Origin: Acetivibrio straminisolvens JCM 21531
Lineage (GTDB): Bacteria; Bacillota; Clostridia; Acetivibrionales; Acetivibrionaceae
Assembly (NCBI RefSeq): GCF_000521465.1
Contig: NZ_BAVR01000018.1
Location: 1-57,682, forward strand
Reading direction: 5' to 3'
Length of the DNA: 57,682 nt
The notes below the pieces were generated by a model, which did not search any database, was not told where the DNA came from, and worked only from the letters and a program-made list of their open reading frames with translations. Below are positions 38,507 to 48,175 of this stretch, piece after piece; within the stretch, counting starts at the first letter, position 1; each line of letters starts with the position of its first letter. A program made the position numbers and the translations under genes.

Positions 38507-40667
38507 ATGGGTAAAATTTTAGTATTGGCAGAAAAGCTTCTGTTGGCAGGGACTTGGCGAGAGTTCTTAACTGCAAGCAAGGCGGAAACGGTTTTCTTTT
38601 CGGTTCAAAATATATTGTTACATGGGCTTTGGGGCATCTTGTAACCCTGGCTGATCCGGAAATCTACGATAAGAAATACAAAAAGTGGGAATTGGAAACT
38701 CTTCCGATGCTGCCCGAAAGGATGCAGTTGGTGGTAATAAAAGAGTCCAGAAAACAGTTTAATGTCATAAGGGAACTTATGAATAGAGACGATGTCGATG
38801 AATTGGTAATAGCAACGGATGCCGGGCGGGAAGGAGAACTGGTGGCGCGTTGGATAATAATGAAGGCAGGCTGGAAAAAGCCTGTAAAGCGCCTGTGGAT
38901 TTCGTCTCAGACGGACCGAGCCATAAAAGAGGGGTTCAATAATTTACGGCCGGCGAAAGAATATGATAATCTTTACAAATCGGCTCAATGCCGTGCTGAG
39001 GCGGATTGCTGGTAGGTCTTAATGTTACAAGGGCTCTTACATGCAAATATAATGCACAGCTTTCGGCAGGAAGAGTACAGACACCTACGCTTGCCATGGT
39101 TGTGCAGAGAGAGAATGAGATAAAAAACTTTGTTTCGAAGGACTACTGGACAATTGAGGCAGGAGTAAACGGTTTTAGTCTTCACTGGAGAGATAAAAAA
39201 GGTCAGACCAGAATTTTTGACCGTGCCCGAGCAGATGAAACAGTTTCAAGAATTAAAGGACAGGTGGGAAAAGTCGTAGATGTTGTAAAAGAAGCAAGAA
39301 ATGAGCCGCCGCCATTGGCTTATGACCTTACCGAGCTGCAGAGGGAAGCAAACCGCAGATACGGATATTCTGCAAAAAAGACGCTGTCCATTATGCAGAA
39401 ACTTTACGAGATTTATAAGCTTGTGACATATCCCAGGACGGATTCGAGATATATTACGGAAGACATTGTTCCAACTCTTGCGGAGAGACTTAGAAGCATA
39501 GCTGTAGGTCCTTATTCGGCCCTTGTTGCGGCTCTTATGAAAAACAAGCTCAATATAACCCGGAGGTTTGTGGACAACAGCAAGGTGTCGGATCATCACG
39601 CCATTATTCCCACAGAGCAAAATGTGAACCTCAGCTTGCTGGACAAGGATGAGCGCAATGTTTACGATTTGATAGTAAAAAGGTTTATTGCTGTGCTGAG
39701 CCGTCCGTTTGAATATGAGCAAACAACAATAAAAGTTGAGGTAGCAGGAGAGATTTTTGTGGCAAAAGGCAAAATAGTAAAATCACAGGGTTGGAAGGCG
39801 GTTTATGGAGGTCAAGCTGAGGAGGACCATGAGGATGAGGAAGAAAGGGACCAAGTTCTTCCTGATGTGAAAAAAGGAGCTGTATTAAAGCTTAATTCCA
39901 TAAAGGTTGTGAACCGTAAAACAAAGCCCCCTGCAAGATATACCGAGGCCACCTTGCTTTCTGCGATGGAACATCCAGGTAAATTTATTGATGACAAAGC
40001 TCTCCGGGAAGTAATGGATAATGGCAGCGGACTTGGTACACCTGCTACACGGGCAGACATAATTGAAAAGCTGTTTGACTCTTTTTATATGGAAAGAAAC
40101 GGTAAGGAAATTATTCCCACGTCAAAGGGAATTCAGCTGATAAATCTTGTGCCGGAGGACTTAAAGTCACCGAAGCTGACCGCAAAGTGGGAACAACAGC
40201 TTTCAAAGATTAGCAAGGGTGAAGTGGATGAACGGATATTTATTTCGGAAATGAAGAAATATGCATCCAAACTGGTATCCGATGTTATAGCCAGTACTGC
40301 ATCCTACAAGCATGAGAATATTACGCGGGAGAAATGTCCCGAGTGCGGCAAGTTCCTTTTGGATGTAAAGGGCAAGAAAGGCAGAATGCTGATATGCCAA
40401 GACCGGGAGTGCGGATACCGGAGAGGAGTATCGCAGATATCCAATGCAAGATGTCCTGAATGTCATAAAAAGATGGAAATACGCGGTGAGGACGAGAACA
40501 AAACTTTTTATTGTGTATGCGGTTATCGGGAAAAGCTTGAGGCGTTTAAAAAGCGCAAGCAAGAACAGGTAAGCAGCAGGGAGGTTAGAAATTTCTTGAA
40601 ACAACAGGATGAGGACATACCGATAAATACAGCTCTTGCAGATGCGCTTAAAAAGCTGAAAATATAA
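38507..40667 (+). CDS. topB: DNA topoisomerase III (two frameshifts)
   Basis: About 720 residues rejoined. TOPRIM domain (LVLAEKPSVGRDLARVL after correction; ATDAGREGELVARWI), cleavage domain with active Tyr in VTYPRTDSRYIT, conserved LSAGRVQTPTLAM, and a C-terminal pair of Cys-rich zinc modules (CPECGKFLLDV; CPECHKKMEIRG). Type IA enzyme that decatenates DNA through single-strand passage. Two lost bases: at 38537 (AAGCCT read as AAGCT) and near 39009 (GATTGGCTG read as GATTGCTG, restoring ADWLVGLNVTRALT). Start ATG has AAAGGA upstream. Confidence 0.93.
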
Positions 40668-40879
40668 ATGTCATTGGAGAAAAGATGTACCAATTTAAGG
40701 AAGGAAATGTACAGTAGCATGCTGTGCCGCTTAAAAAGGTATATATGAAAAATAGCAGTAAATTTTACATTCAAGACATAGGATTTTTTTTGACGAAGAA
40801 AAAATTAGAATGATAAAATACAAATTGCAGGCTTATTTTTTTGGCCGTGTGTCTTCCAAAAAGGTGGTATGACAAATAT

Positions 40880-43464
40880 ATGGGTACCAGAGGAGTAAGA
40901 AAATCCCGAAATTCAAAAAGAATACAAAAAAACCGGAGAAAACGTAGGCTTATAATTATTGCAGCCTTAATGGCGGTATTTGGACTTTGGTTTTCCAAAG
41001 GTTCAATGGGCCAATTCTTTAAAGTGCTTGCAATTGAAGCTGTTTTTGTCATAGCTGTTTTTTCTCTTTTGGCGGTTTATCAAAACAAAAACAGGAAAAA
41101 ACCGAAAACTGCATCCGGAGTTAAATCCCATGATTATCCTTATGGCAGAGTTGGCACAAGTGGAGATGCCAATTGGGATCAAGACTTGGATTTAGACAAT
41201 ATGCGGACCGGGAAAAACAACTATAATTGGGTCATTGACGAAAAGGTTGCACAAGGGTCCGGTAACGATTCTTTCTCCAGCAGAAAACTGGTCTATGCAG
41301 GAAAGATAACTTCGGGCGAACAGAAAGAAATTTCTCCTGAGGATGATATCAAAGCCAGAGTAGCAAGCTGGGTTGAAGCTGTAGATTATTCCGGAAATGT
41401 GTTTAGAAGAATTATTGATAACAATATGAAAGCTATGAAAGAATCGAATAATCAAGGAAGCAATGTCGATAAGACAAAACACATATACGAAGAAAGCCCA
41501 ATACGGGAGATTGAAAGTATAAAGCCGGAAGATACGGCTAAAGAAGCAAAAATACCGGAAGAATTTGATGGGGACATAAAAAATATAGAAAGCTCGGAAG
41601 AAATAACAGAAGATGAGAAATATAACGAAGATGAAAAATACAACTTAGATGAAGCAGAATCCATAGAAGAATTCATAGAATTTGCGGATATGGTTGAAGA
41701 TGCAAAAGCTGATATGGAAGAAGTAGAAGTGATGGAAGAATTGGCAGAATTAGATTACATGGATGAAGATACGGAAGACAACACAGAAGGCAGCACGGAA
41801 GAAATAGAAGTCATAGGAGAGATGTTGGAATTTGAGGACACAGCTGAAAGTGTGGAAGACACCATAGAAGAAGCGGAAGAAGGCATAAGAGATTTAACAG
41901 AATTTGAGGATATGGATGTTGAAGACACATATGAAATGGAAGAAATGTACTTTGATGGCGCTGAGGACAAGATTGCAAAGGGTGATGAAGATGAGGAAAT
42001 TGGAAGGGATAATCAAAACAGGTATCTGAACCGGACCATAGAGCCTGTGTTTCCTCCAATAGAACTTCTAAAGCAAGTAGATAATAAAAGCGGGTCCGAG
42101 GAGGCCGGTTGTAATTCCGAAGTAAGAGCACGAAAGCTATAGAAACCTTAGAGAGCTTTGGAGTTGGGGCAAGAATTATCAATATCAGTGAAGGGCCTGC
42201 TGTAACAAGGTATGAGATACAGCCGGATTATGGCGTCAAGGTAAGCAAAATTGTAAGTCTTACGGATGATATTGCACTAAACCTTGCAGCGGTAGGTGTC
42301 AGAATAGAGGCACCCATACCCGGGAAGGCAGCCATAGGAATTGAAATACCGAATACGAAGGTTACCCCGGTTTGGCTCCGTGATGTAATTGAGTCCGAGG
42401 AATTTAAAAACCATCCGTCAAAGCTTGCTTTTGCTGTAGGTAAAGATATTGCCGGAAAATCTGTGGTTGCAGATATTGCCGCAATGCCCCATCTGCTTAT
42501 TGCAGGAGCTACAGGTTCGGGAAAAAGCGTTTGCATTAATACATTGATAACAAGTATCCTCTATAAAGCATCGGCTCGCGATGTAAGACTTCTCATGGTG
42601 GATCCGAAGGTGGTGGAGCTTAGTATTTACAACGGGATACCCCATCTTTTGATTCCGGTGGTGACTGACCCGAAAAAAGCGGCAGGAGCACTAAATTGGG
42701 CGGTAGTGGAGATGACAAACCGTTACAAGCTTTTTGCGGAAAACAGTGTGCGGGATCTTAAAGGATACAATCAACTGATGATAAAAGAGGGGAGAGAGAC
42801 TCTTCCTCAGATAGTAATAATAATTGACGAGTTGGCAGACCTTATGATGGTTGCGCCCAACGATGTTGAGGATTGTATCTGCAGATTGGCGCAAATGGCG
42901 AGGGCCGCAGGCATGCACCTTGTAATTGCAACACAAAGGCCGTCGGTCAATGTTATAACGGGGGTCATAAAGGCAAATATACCTTCGAGAATATCTTTTG
43001 CAGTATCGTCCCAGGTTGATTCAAGAACCATACTGGACATGTCCGGAGCCGAAAAACTTTTGGGTAAAGGAGATATGCTGTTTTATCCTCTTGGTATGCA
43101 AAAGCCTGTGAGAATTCAGGGGGCACTGATAACGGATGCTGAAGTTGAAAACATAGTATCCTTTCTCAAATCCACACAGCAGGCAGAGTATGACGATGAA
43201 ATCATTGATAAAATCGACAGCCATGCTGACGATACCCAGCCTTTTTCGGAAGGGGATGATGAGTTGCTCCCCCAGGTGATAGATATGATAATTGAATACG
43301 AGCAGGCATCGACATCATTGATTCAAAGAAAGTTCAAGATAGGATACTCGAGGGCGGCAAGAATAATAGACCAATTGGAAGCAAACGGAGTGATAGGGCC
43401 TTTTGAAGGCAGCAAGCCGAGAAAGGTATTGATTACAAAGCAGCAGTGGCAGGAAATGAGCTAA
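40880..43464 (+). CDS. ftsK: FtsK/SpoIIIE-type DNA translocase with short membrane part and acidic linker (frameshifted)
   Basis: About 861 residues rejoined. Start [17 protein letters not shown] after AAAGGTGG. Only two transmembrane helices (about 24-40 and 47-67) instead of the usual four, then a low-complexity linker, strongly Glu/Asp-rich from about residue 200 to 400 ([17 protein letters not shown]). Motor domain: [12 protein letters not shown] (Walker A, about 540), [11 protein letters not shown] (Walker B), [20 protein letters not shown]; winged-helix gamma domain at the C-terminus ([20 protein letters not shown]). The frame breaks near 42132: NSEVRARKL then stop, the next frame giving [16 protein letters not shown]. 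It pumps DNA at the septum. RBS and frame support this start over an upstream TTG. Confidence 0.9.
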
Positions 43465-43551
43465 TACCTCAACATTATTCTTTGATTTTTGAATAAAGCC
43501 GGTTATTTTGAGAAAACTAAGTCTAAAATTGTTTTTGAGGAGATGATCGGT

Positions 43552-43986
43552 GTGGGCAATAAGGATAATGTGGTAATAAAAGAGTTAAATTCCTTGCTTG
43601 AAGGAAATTATATGGCAATACACGGGTATGAAAGGTTTATACAGCATGTAAAAGACCCCGAAATGAAGAAGGAACTTCAAAGAATTCAACAGGAGCACAA
43701 GCAGAATTCAGCATTAATTGCAGAGAGAATTCAAAATTTAGGAGGAGTTCCGGTGGATGGACCGGGCTTTATGGGCTCTATGGCTGAGACAATGAGCAAG
43801 CTTAAAGGAACTTCCGATGATACGGAATTTATTTTAAAAGATGCTGCAGAGAGTGAGAATAAAGGAATAAAAATGGCCGAAGAACTTGTAAGGGGAGACC
43901 TGGATGATGAAAGCCGGAAGATTGTTGAGAAGATACTGGACGTAAACAGAAAACATGTGTCGCAGCTCAATAATCTTCTTCACTGA
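43552..43986 (+). CDS. Ferritin-like DUF2383 protein
   Basis: 144 residues, four-helix ferritin-like fold: VIKELNSLLEGNYMAIHGYE, MKKELQRIQQEHKQNSALIA, LGGVPVDGPGFMG, MAEELVRGDLDDESRKIVEK, NRKHVSQLN. Spaced Glu and His residues could bind a di-iron centre as in the PA2169/DUF2383 family. GTG at 43552 is chosen because GAGGAG lies nine bases upstream; an ATG three codons earlier is directly on that site. Function not established in the family; stress or sporulation links are inference. Confidence 0.75.
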   Translation: MGNKDNVVIKELNSLLEGNYMAIHGYERFIQHVKDPEMKKELQRIQQEHKQNSALIAERIQNLGGVPVDGPGFMGSMAETMSKLKGTSDDTEFILKDAAESENKGIKMAEELVRGDLDDESRKIVEKILDVNRKHVSQLNNLLH

Positions 43987-44066
43987 TTAGGAATAATATG
44001 TATTTAAACGTTTAAAAATATATTGTATTATTATAGAAAAAACATATTTGTGAGGGGAGTTGCTTG

Positions 44067-45029
44067 ATGCGTATAGACAGCTTTTTGAAACTGGTTGAGA
44101 TTAAGACCAAGATTGCCAGTATGGTGCCGTTAATGCTGGGTACGGTATACGCAATATATCGTTTTAATGTGTTTAACGCTAAAAACTTTTTACTGGTGTT
44201 TATATCCCTTCTGTGTTTTGATATGGTTACGACAGCTTTAAATAACTACTTTGATTATAAAAGAGCTGCAAAGAAAGAGGGATATAATTATGAACAGCAC
44301 AATGCAATAGTGCGGGATAAGCTAGGCGAACCACGGGTAATTACGGTTATACTGCTTCTTTTAGGTATAGCCGTATTATTTGGAGTATTACTTTATATAA
44401 ACACAAATATTATTGTATTATTGGTAGGGATAATGTCCTTTGGAGTCGGGATTGCTTATTCTTTCGGTCCTCTTCCGATATCCAGAATGCCTTTGGGTGA
44501 AGTGTTTTCAGGATTCTTCATGGGCTTTGTTATAACGTTTCTTGCTGTATTTGTACATATTTATGACAGGGATATTGTTTCGTTGACTCTTGAGGGACAA
44601 TTGCTATTCTTGCGCCTGAATATTGTGGAGGTATTATTTATTCTGGCTTTTTCTATTCCGGCGGTCTGCGGAATTGCAAATATAATGCTTGCAAATAACA
44701 TATGCGATATCGAGGACGATATGGAAAACAGGCGCTATACATTGCCGATCTATATCGGAAAGGAAAAAGCTCTATGGCTTTTTGAAGCTCTCTATTACAT
44801 AACTTTTGTTGACATAATACTGCTTTGCGTTTTCAGGGTTATACCTTTTATTTCTTTGCTGGCATTAATCGTTCTTATACCGGTGAAGAAGAATATAAAC
44901 CTATTTAGAAAAAAGCAGACGAAGAAAGATACCTTTGAATTTGCAGTCAAAAATTTTCTGACAATATGTGGAGCTCAATTGGTATTGCTTCTCGTTTCTT
45001 CAATTAGCTCCCTTATAAATTTATTCTAA
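44067..45029 (+). CDS. menA: UbiA-family prenyltransferase (MenA-like)
   Basis: 320 residues with about eight or nine transmembrane helices. Prenyl-diphosphate/Mg sites: TALNNYFDYKRAAKK and NIMLANNICDIEDDMENRRY with the second DxxxD; the LGEPRVI and PLPISRMPLGE loops fit the MenA branch, which prenylates 1,4-dihydroxy-2-naphthoate. GAGGGGAG lies seven bases before the ATG. The genus is not known for menaquinone respiration, so the true acceptor may differ. No other quinone gene is in the window. Confidence 0.8.
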   Translation: MRIDSFLKLVEIKTKIASMVPLMLGTVYAIYRFNVFNAKNFLLVFISLLCFDMVTTALNNYFDYKRAAKKEGYNYEQHNAIVRDKLGEPRVITVILLLLGIAVLFGVLLYINTNIIVLLVGIMSFGVGIAYSFGPLPISRMPLGEVFSGFFMGFVITFLAVFVHIYDRDIVSLTLEGQLLFLRLNIVEVLFILAFSIPAVCGIANIMLANNICDIEDDMENRRYTLPIYIGKEKALWLFEALYYITFVDIILLCVFRVIPFISLLALIVLIPVKKNINLFRKKQTKKDTFEFAVKNFLTICGAQLVLLLVSSISSLINLF

Positions 45030-45082
45030 CTTATATTTTTACTTAAACTTATATTTTAAATTAAACTTATATTTATTTTCTA
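45030..45082. repeat. 18-bp tandem repeat
   Basis: CTTATATTTTTACTTAAA, CTTATATTTTAAATTAAA, CTTATATTTATTTT: units begin at 45030, 45048 and 45066, exactly 18 bases apart, directly after the menA stop. Confidence 0.75.
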
Positions 45083-45095
45083 ACCTGTAATTCTA

Positions 45096-45144
45096 CTCCA
45101 AGTTATAGTTAAACTATAACTTAGAGTTTAACTATAACTTGGAG
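45096..45144. repeat. Perfect 18-bp inverted repeat with nested palindrome
   Basis: Arms CTCCAAGTTATAGTTAAA and TTTAACTATAACTTGGAG with a 13-base spacer that itself contains CTATAACTTAGAG, a third copy of the arm core. A T run follows at 45161-45167. It may terminate menA transcription or bind a protein. Confidence 0.7.
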
Positions 45145-45254
45145 CAAAACTATAAGTAATATTTTTTTATAAAGGATTTTTTGATATGAGTGTCGAATAA
45201 AATATATGGCAATTTTGTGTCCACTTTCAAAATGTGCAGAAAGGATTGTTTTGG

Positions 45255-46076
45255 TTGAATTGGATTGATAGACTGGAACGAAAATACAGCCGCTTAGCTG
45301 TTAAAAACTTAACAAGATATTTGGTAATCGGTACGGCCTTTGTTTTTGTATTAAGTCTTTTTGGTGATTTTAGATATATTGCTTCTTGGCTTACTTTGGA
45401 GCCTTCTTTGGTGATGAAAGGCCAGATATGGAGGCTTGTGACCTTTGTTTTTGTTCCTTTTGTGGGAAGCTTCTGGGTAATTTTTGCATTGTATATTTTC
45501 TATACATTCGGTATGGCTCTTGAACGCTACTGGGGAAGCTTTAAGTTCAATCTCTACTACTTTATAGGCGTTTTGGCGGCAATTGCAGCTGCATTTTTGG
45601 GTGAATTTTGGGGTGGAAGGGTAACTTCGGAGTTTTTATACATGTCTGTTTTCCTGGCTTTTGCCTATCTTAACCCAAATTATGAGCTGCTTCTGTTTTT
45701 CATAATCCCGGTCAAGATTAAGTATCTGGCTTGGTTCGATATTATCTTTACAGTCTTGTCCATCATTTTCAGACCGGAGACGAGAATTGTTGCTTTATTG
45801 TCCTTCACAAGTTTCATAGTATTTTTTGGAAAGGAGGTTTTCGATGTATATCTGTCTCCAAGAGTAAGAAAGCTTGACAGACAGCTAAGACGCAGAAAAT
45901 TCAAGGTAATTGCATCTTCAGTTAAGACACCGGAGATAATCTACACCTGCTGCATATGCGGCAGAACGTCAAAGGAGTATCCGGAGCTCAAGTTTGCATA
46001 CTGTTTTAAATGCGGTAGTGACTATGAATACTGCCAGGAGCATCTTAAAAATCATGAACATATCATTAGACACTGA
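45255..46076 (+). CDS. Rhomboid-like membrane protein, catalytically inactive, with C-terminal zinc ribbon
   Basis: 273 residues from a TTG start (LNWIDRLERKYSRLAVKNL) chosen for AAAGGA nine bases upstream. Six hydrophobic helices in the rhomboid layout (GQIWRLVTFVFVPFVG in helix 1-2 loop; ALYIFYTFGMALERYWGSFK). The GxSG serine motif is absent (VTSEFLYMSVFLAFAYLNP at that place) and no helix-6 His is seen, so it should be a pseudoprotease. The cytosolic tail has a Cys/His zinc module: CCICGRTSKEYPELKFAYCF, KCGSDYEYCQEHLKNHEH. The role may be binding and routing of membrane proteins. Confidence 0.8.
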   Translation: MNWIDRLERKYSRLAVKNLTRYLVIGTAFVFVLSLFGDFRYIASWLTLEPSLVMKGQIWRLVTFVFVPFVGSFWVIFALYIFYTFGMALERYWGSFKFNLYYFIGVLAAIAAAFLGEFWGGRVTSEFLYMSVFLAFAYLNPNYELLLFFIIPVKIKYLAWFDIIFTVLSIIFRPETRIVALLSFTSFIVFFGKEVFDVYLSPRVRKLDRQLRRRKFKVIASSVKTPEIIYTCCICGRTSKEYPELKFAYCFKCGSDYEYCQEHLKNHEHIIRH

Positions 46077-46484
46077 TTTTTCGACTTGCTTTACGCAAAT
46101 AATCATTTCCAATTCAATTGAAGCGGCATTTATTAATAAAATGTTTACAAATCCTTAATTGACAGATTGATATTTCTTATAATAGAATTAAAATTGTTAA
46201 AGTAATTTATTGTTGTTTTAAATTATTTTAATAATAACAGTAAAATCTATTGTCGTTGCCGGACGCTGTTAATTATTATTGCCATTTACCATGAATATTA
46301 GTTAAAATTTAACGATATAGTTACAGAGGGAGTAACCTTTTTGCATTCAATATGGAAATAATACAGCCCTATTTTCCTTGCAGATTTATAAGACTCTGCA
46401 TCTTGCATTGGCGGCACAGGTGTGGAGTTTTATTAGCGCTTGATTGGAATTTATTAACTTACTGCCCGGAAAGGAGCGGATCTA
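46077..46484 (+). other. Long leader/intergenic region before the N-domain gene
   Basis: 408 bases. A TATAAT at about 46175 with TTAATT 17 bases upstream could be a promoter, giving a leader of about 300 bases. Within it are small hairpins GTTAC/GTAAC followed by CTTTTTGC (about 46320-46343) and GCAGA/TCTGC (about 46379-46400). No known riboswitch was recognised. GGAAAGGAG precedes the next ATG. Confidence 0.4.
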
Positions 46485-47123
46485 ATGAAACAAGATATAT
46501 TCCCTCGAAATAATGTGATAAGGGTTGACAATCCTAATCTATTGATTGGTGAGGCACCTGTCAAATACAGAGTAGAGGAGATATACCTTGATGGTAAGCT
46601 TAAAAAAGCAGAGGATGTTGATGAAGAAGAGAAGAGCTACGGAATTTTTATGCACTCCCTTGTTCTTAGTAATTATGCGGAAGTGATGAATGTTAATCAC
46701 AGAAGGATGGACATAATTCAAGATGAGAAGGAAAAAGCAATTTTCTACTATACGGAAGAAAAAGGTTTTGACAAGAGCCTTATTGAGAGTATAGTTCCTA
46801 AAGTTGAAGCCTTTACTCTTAAAGAAAACAAATTAAAAGTATCTACCCATATAATAAACGAAAAAATGCGTATAATTTCAAGGGGTACACCGGACGAACT
46901 TATGAGAAGGTGTTCGTACATACTTTTGGATTCTAAATTTGTAAAAAAGACCAGGAAGATTTACAAGGAAGTAAACAAAGTGCTCAATGATATGATAAAC
47001 AGATGCTGTACGGTATATGCACTGGCGATTAAGGATATATCGAAAACTAACATAATTACGAATGTTGATGCTTATGTCAATGGCATGACTTTGGTAGCCC
47101 TTATCGGAATGTGTCCTGCATAA
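46485..47123 (+). CDS. Stand-alone P-type ATPase nucleotide-binding (N) domain protein
   Basis: 212 residues, no transmembrane helix. From about residue 28 it follows the N-domain of P2-type cation ATPases: VEEIYLDGKLKKAE (the strand after DKTGTLT), SLVLSNYAEVMN, EKAIFYYTEEKGFDKSLIES, EAFTLKENKLKVSTHIINEK (Phe and Lys at the places of SERCA Phe487 and Lys492), ISRGTPDELMRRCSYIL (the KGAPE segment with Lys to Arg), and it ends TLVALIGMCPA where ATPases read LGLVGMIDPPR. The phosphorylation motif DKTGT, P-domain, A-domain and membrane helices are all missing. The frame is clean, and GGAAAGGAG precedes the ATG. It may bind ATP/ADP or be a regulatory or scavenged domain; function unknown. The homology call is by eye. 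Confidence 0.65.
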   Translation: MKQDIFPRNNVIRVDNPNLLIGEAPVKYRVEEIYLDGKLKKAEDVDEEEKSYGIFMHSLVLSNYAEVMNVNHRRMDIIQDEKEKAIFYYTEEKGFDKSLIESIVPKVEAFTLKENKLKVSTHIINEKMRIISRGTPDELMRRCSYILLDSKFVKKTRKIYKEVNKVLNDMINRCCTVYALAIKDISKTNIITNVDAYVNGMTLVALIGMCPA

Positions 47124-47267
47124 GAGGATGTTTTTGGCAATTATATTGTTAAAGTGGTCTATATCTGGTATAATCTTAATATTGTATTATATAGTAAAGC
47201 TGCTGCAGACAGTGAGCTGTATAGTTACATTAGTAGATCTCATTATTGTAAGCATTAGGAGGATATT

Positions 47268-48018
47268 ATGTGGACTAGAGAGTATCTGAAAAACAGAGCA
47301 AAAGCAGTTTTGAGGGTATCGTACTGGAAAGCTTTGGTGGTAAGTCTTATTTTAGGAGTAGCAGCTTCGAATGGTGGCGGTGGTAGCAGCGGCTTCGACG
47401 ATTTAGTGGAATCTTTATCTCCTCAAGAAGCAATGATTGTTTTGCTAATTGTAGTTTTTTTTGTATTTTTGGCTTTAGCATTTCGAATTTTTATCGGGTA
47501 TCATCTCGAAGTTGGCGGAAGGCGTTTCTTTGTGCAGAATGCGCAATTGGAGGGTATTAGCAGTGAGGAATTGAGTGTTTTGGGGTATGTGTTTAACAAG
47601 GAAAGATACATGGACGTCGTAAAGGCCCATGCTTTATAGAGGGGTTATGAATTTCCTGTGGTATTTGGTTCTCATAATTCCCGGTATCATTAAAAAGTAT
47701 TCATATATGATGGTTCCGTATATCCTTGCCGACAACCCGAATATCGGGCATAAGCGTGCTCTGGAATTAAGCGAGCAGATGACTTATGGCCATAAACTCA
47801 ATATTTTTGTATTGGAGCTATCATTTTTGGGATGGTATTTATTGGGTCTATTGGCTTGCTGTATAGGTATAATATTTGTGCATCCTTATTTGAATGCTAC
47901 AATGGCTGAACTGTACTTGGTGCTTCGTCAGCAGGCTATTGAAAAGAATCTTTGTACCTGTGAGGAATTAATGCTGGATTTAATATTACGCGATAACGAC
48001 GGCTTCAGTGAGTTTTAA
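47268..48018 (+). CDS. DUF975 membrane protein (frameshifted)
   Basis: About 250 residues rejoined. DUF975 marks: MWTREYLKNRAKAVLRVSYW, IFIGYHLEVGGRRFFVQNAQ, FLWYLVLIIPGIIKKYSYMM, YILADNPNIGHKRALELSEQ, with five or six transmembrane helices. The frame breaks at 47626-47628: VVKAHAL then stop, the next frame giving MLYRGVMNFLWYLVLII; here one extra C (CCC for CC) explains it, unlike most lesions in this window. Family function unknown. AGGAGG ribosome site. Confidence 0.82.
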
Positions 48019-48040
48019 TATTGTTCGTACATATGATTTA

Positions 48041-48083
48041 AAAAAGTTAAACGAGTTAATATCCATGACCCGTTTAACTTTTT
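48041..48083 (+). terminator. Intrinsic terminator
   Basis: AAAAAGTTAAACG / CGTTTAACTTTTT stem of 13 bp with a 17-base loop, just after the DUF975 gene. Confidence 0.85.
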
Positions 48084-48175
48084 GCAATATACGCTATGAA
48101 AAAGTCTTGTGAACTCTGCCTAATGTTTTGAGTTTACCTGCGGTATAAATAATTGCAGATGGGGATGGCTTTGGT

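Noticed and set aside
45030-45082. Attachment site or insertion-sequence end
   Set aside because: No integrase or transposase gene and no target-site duplication were found; tandem 18-base units do not look like IS termini.
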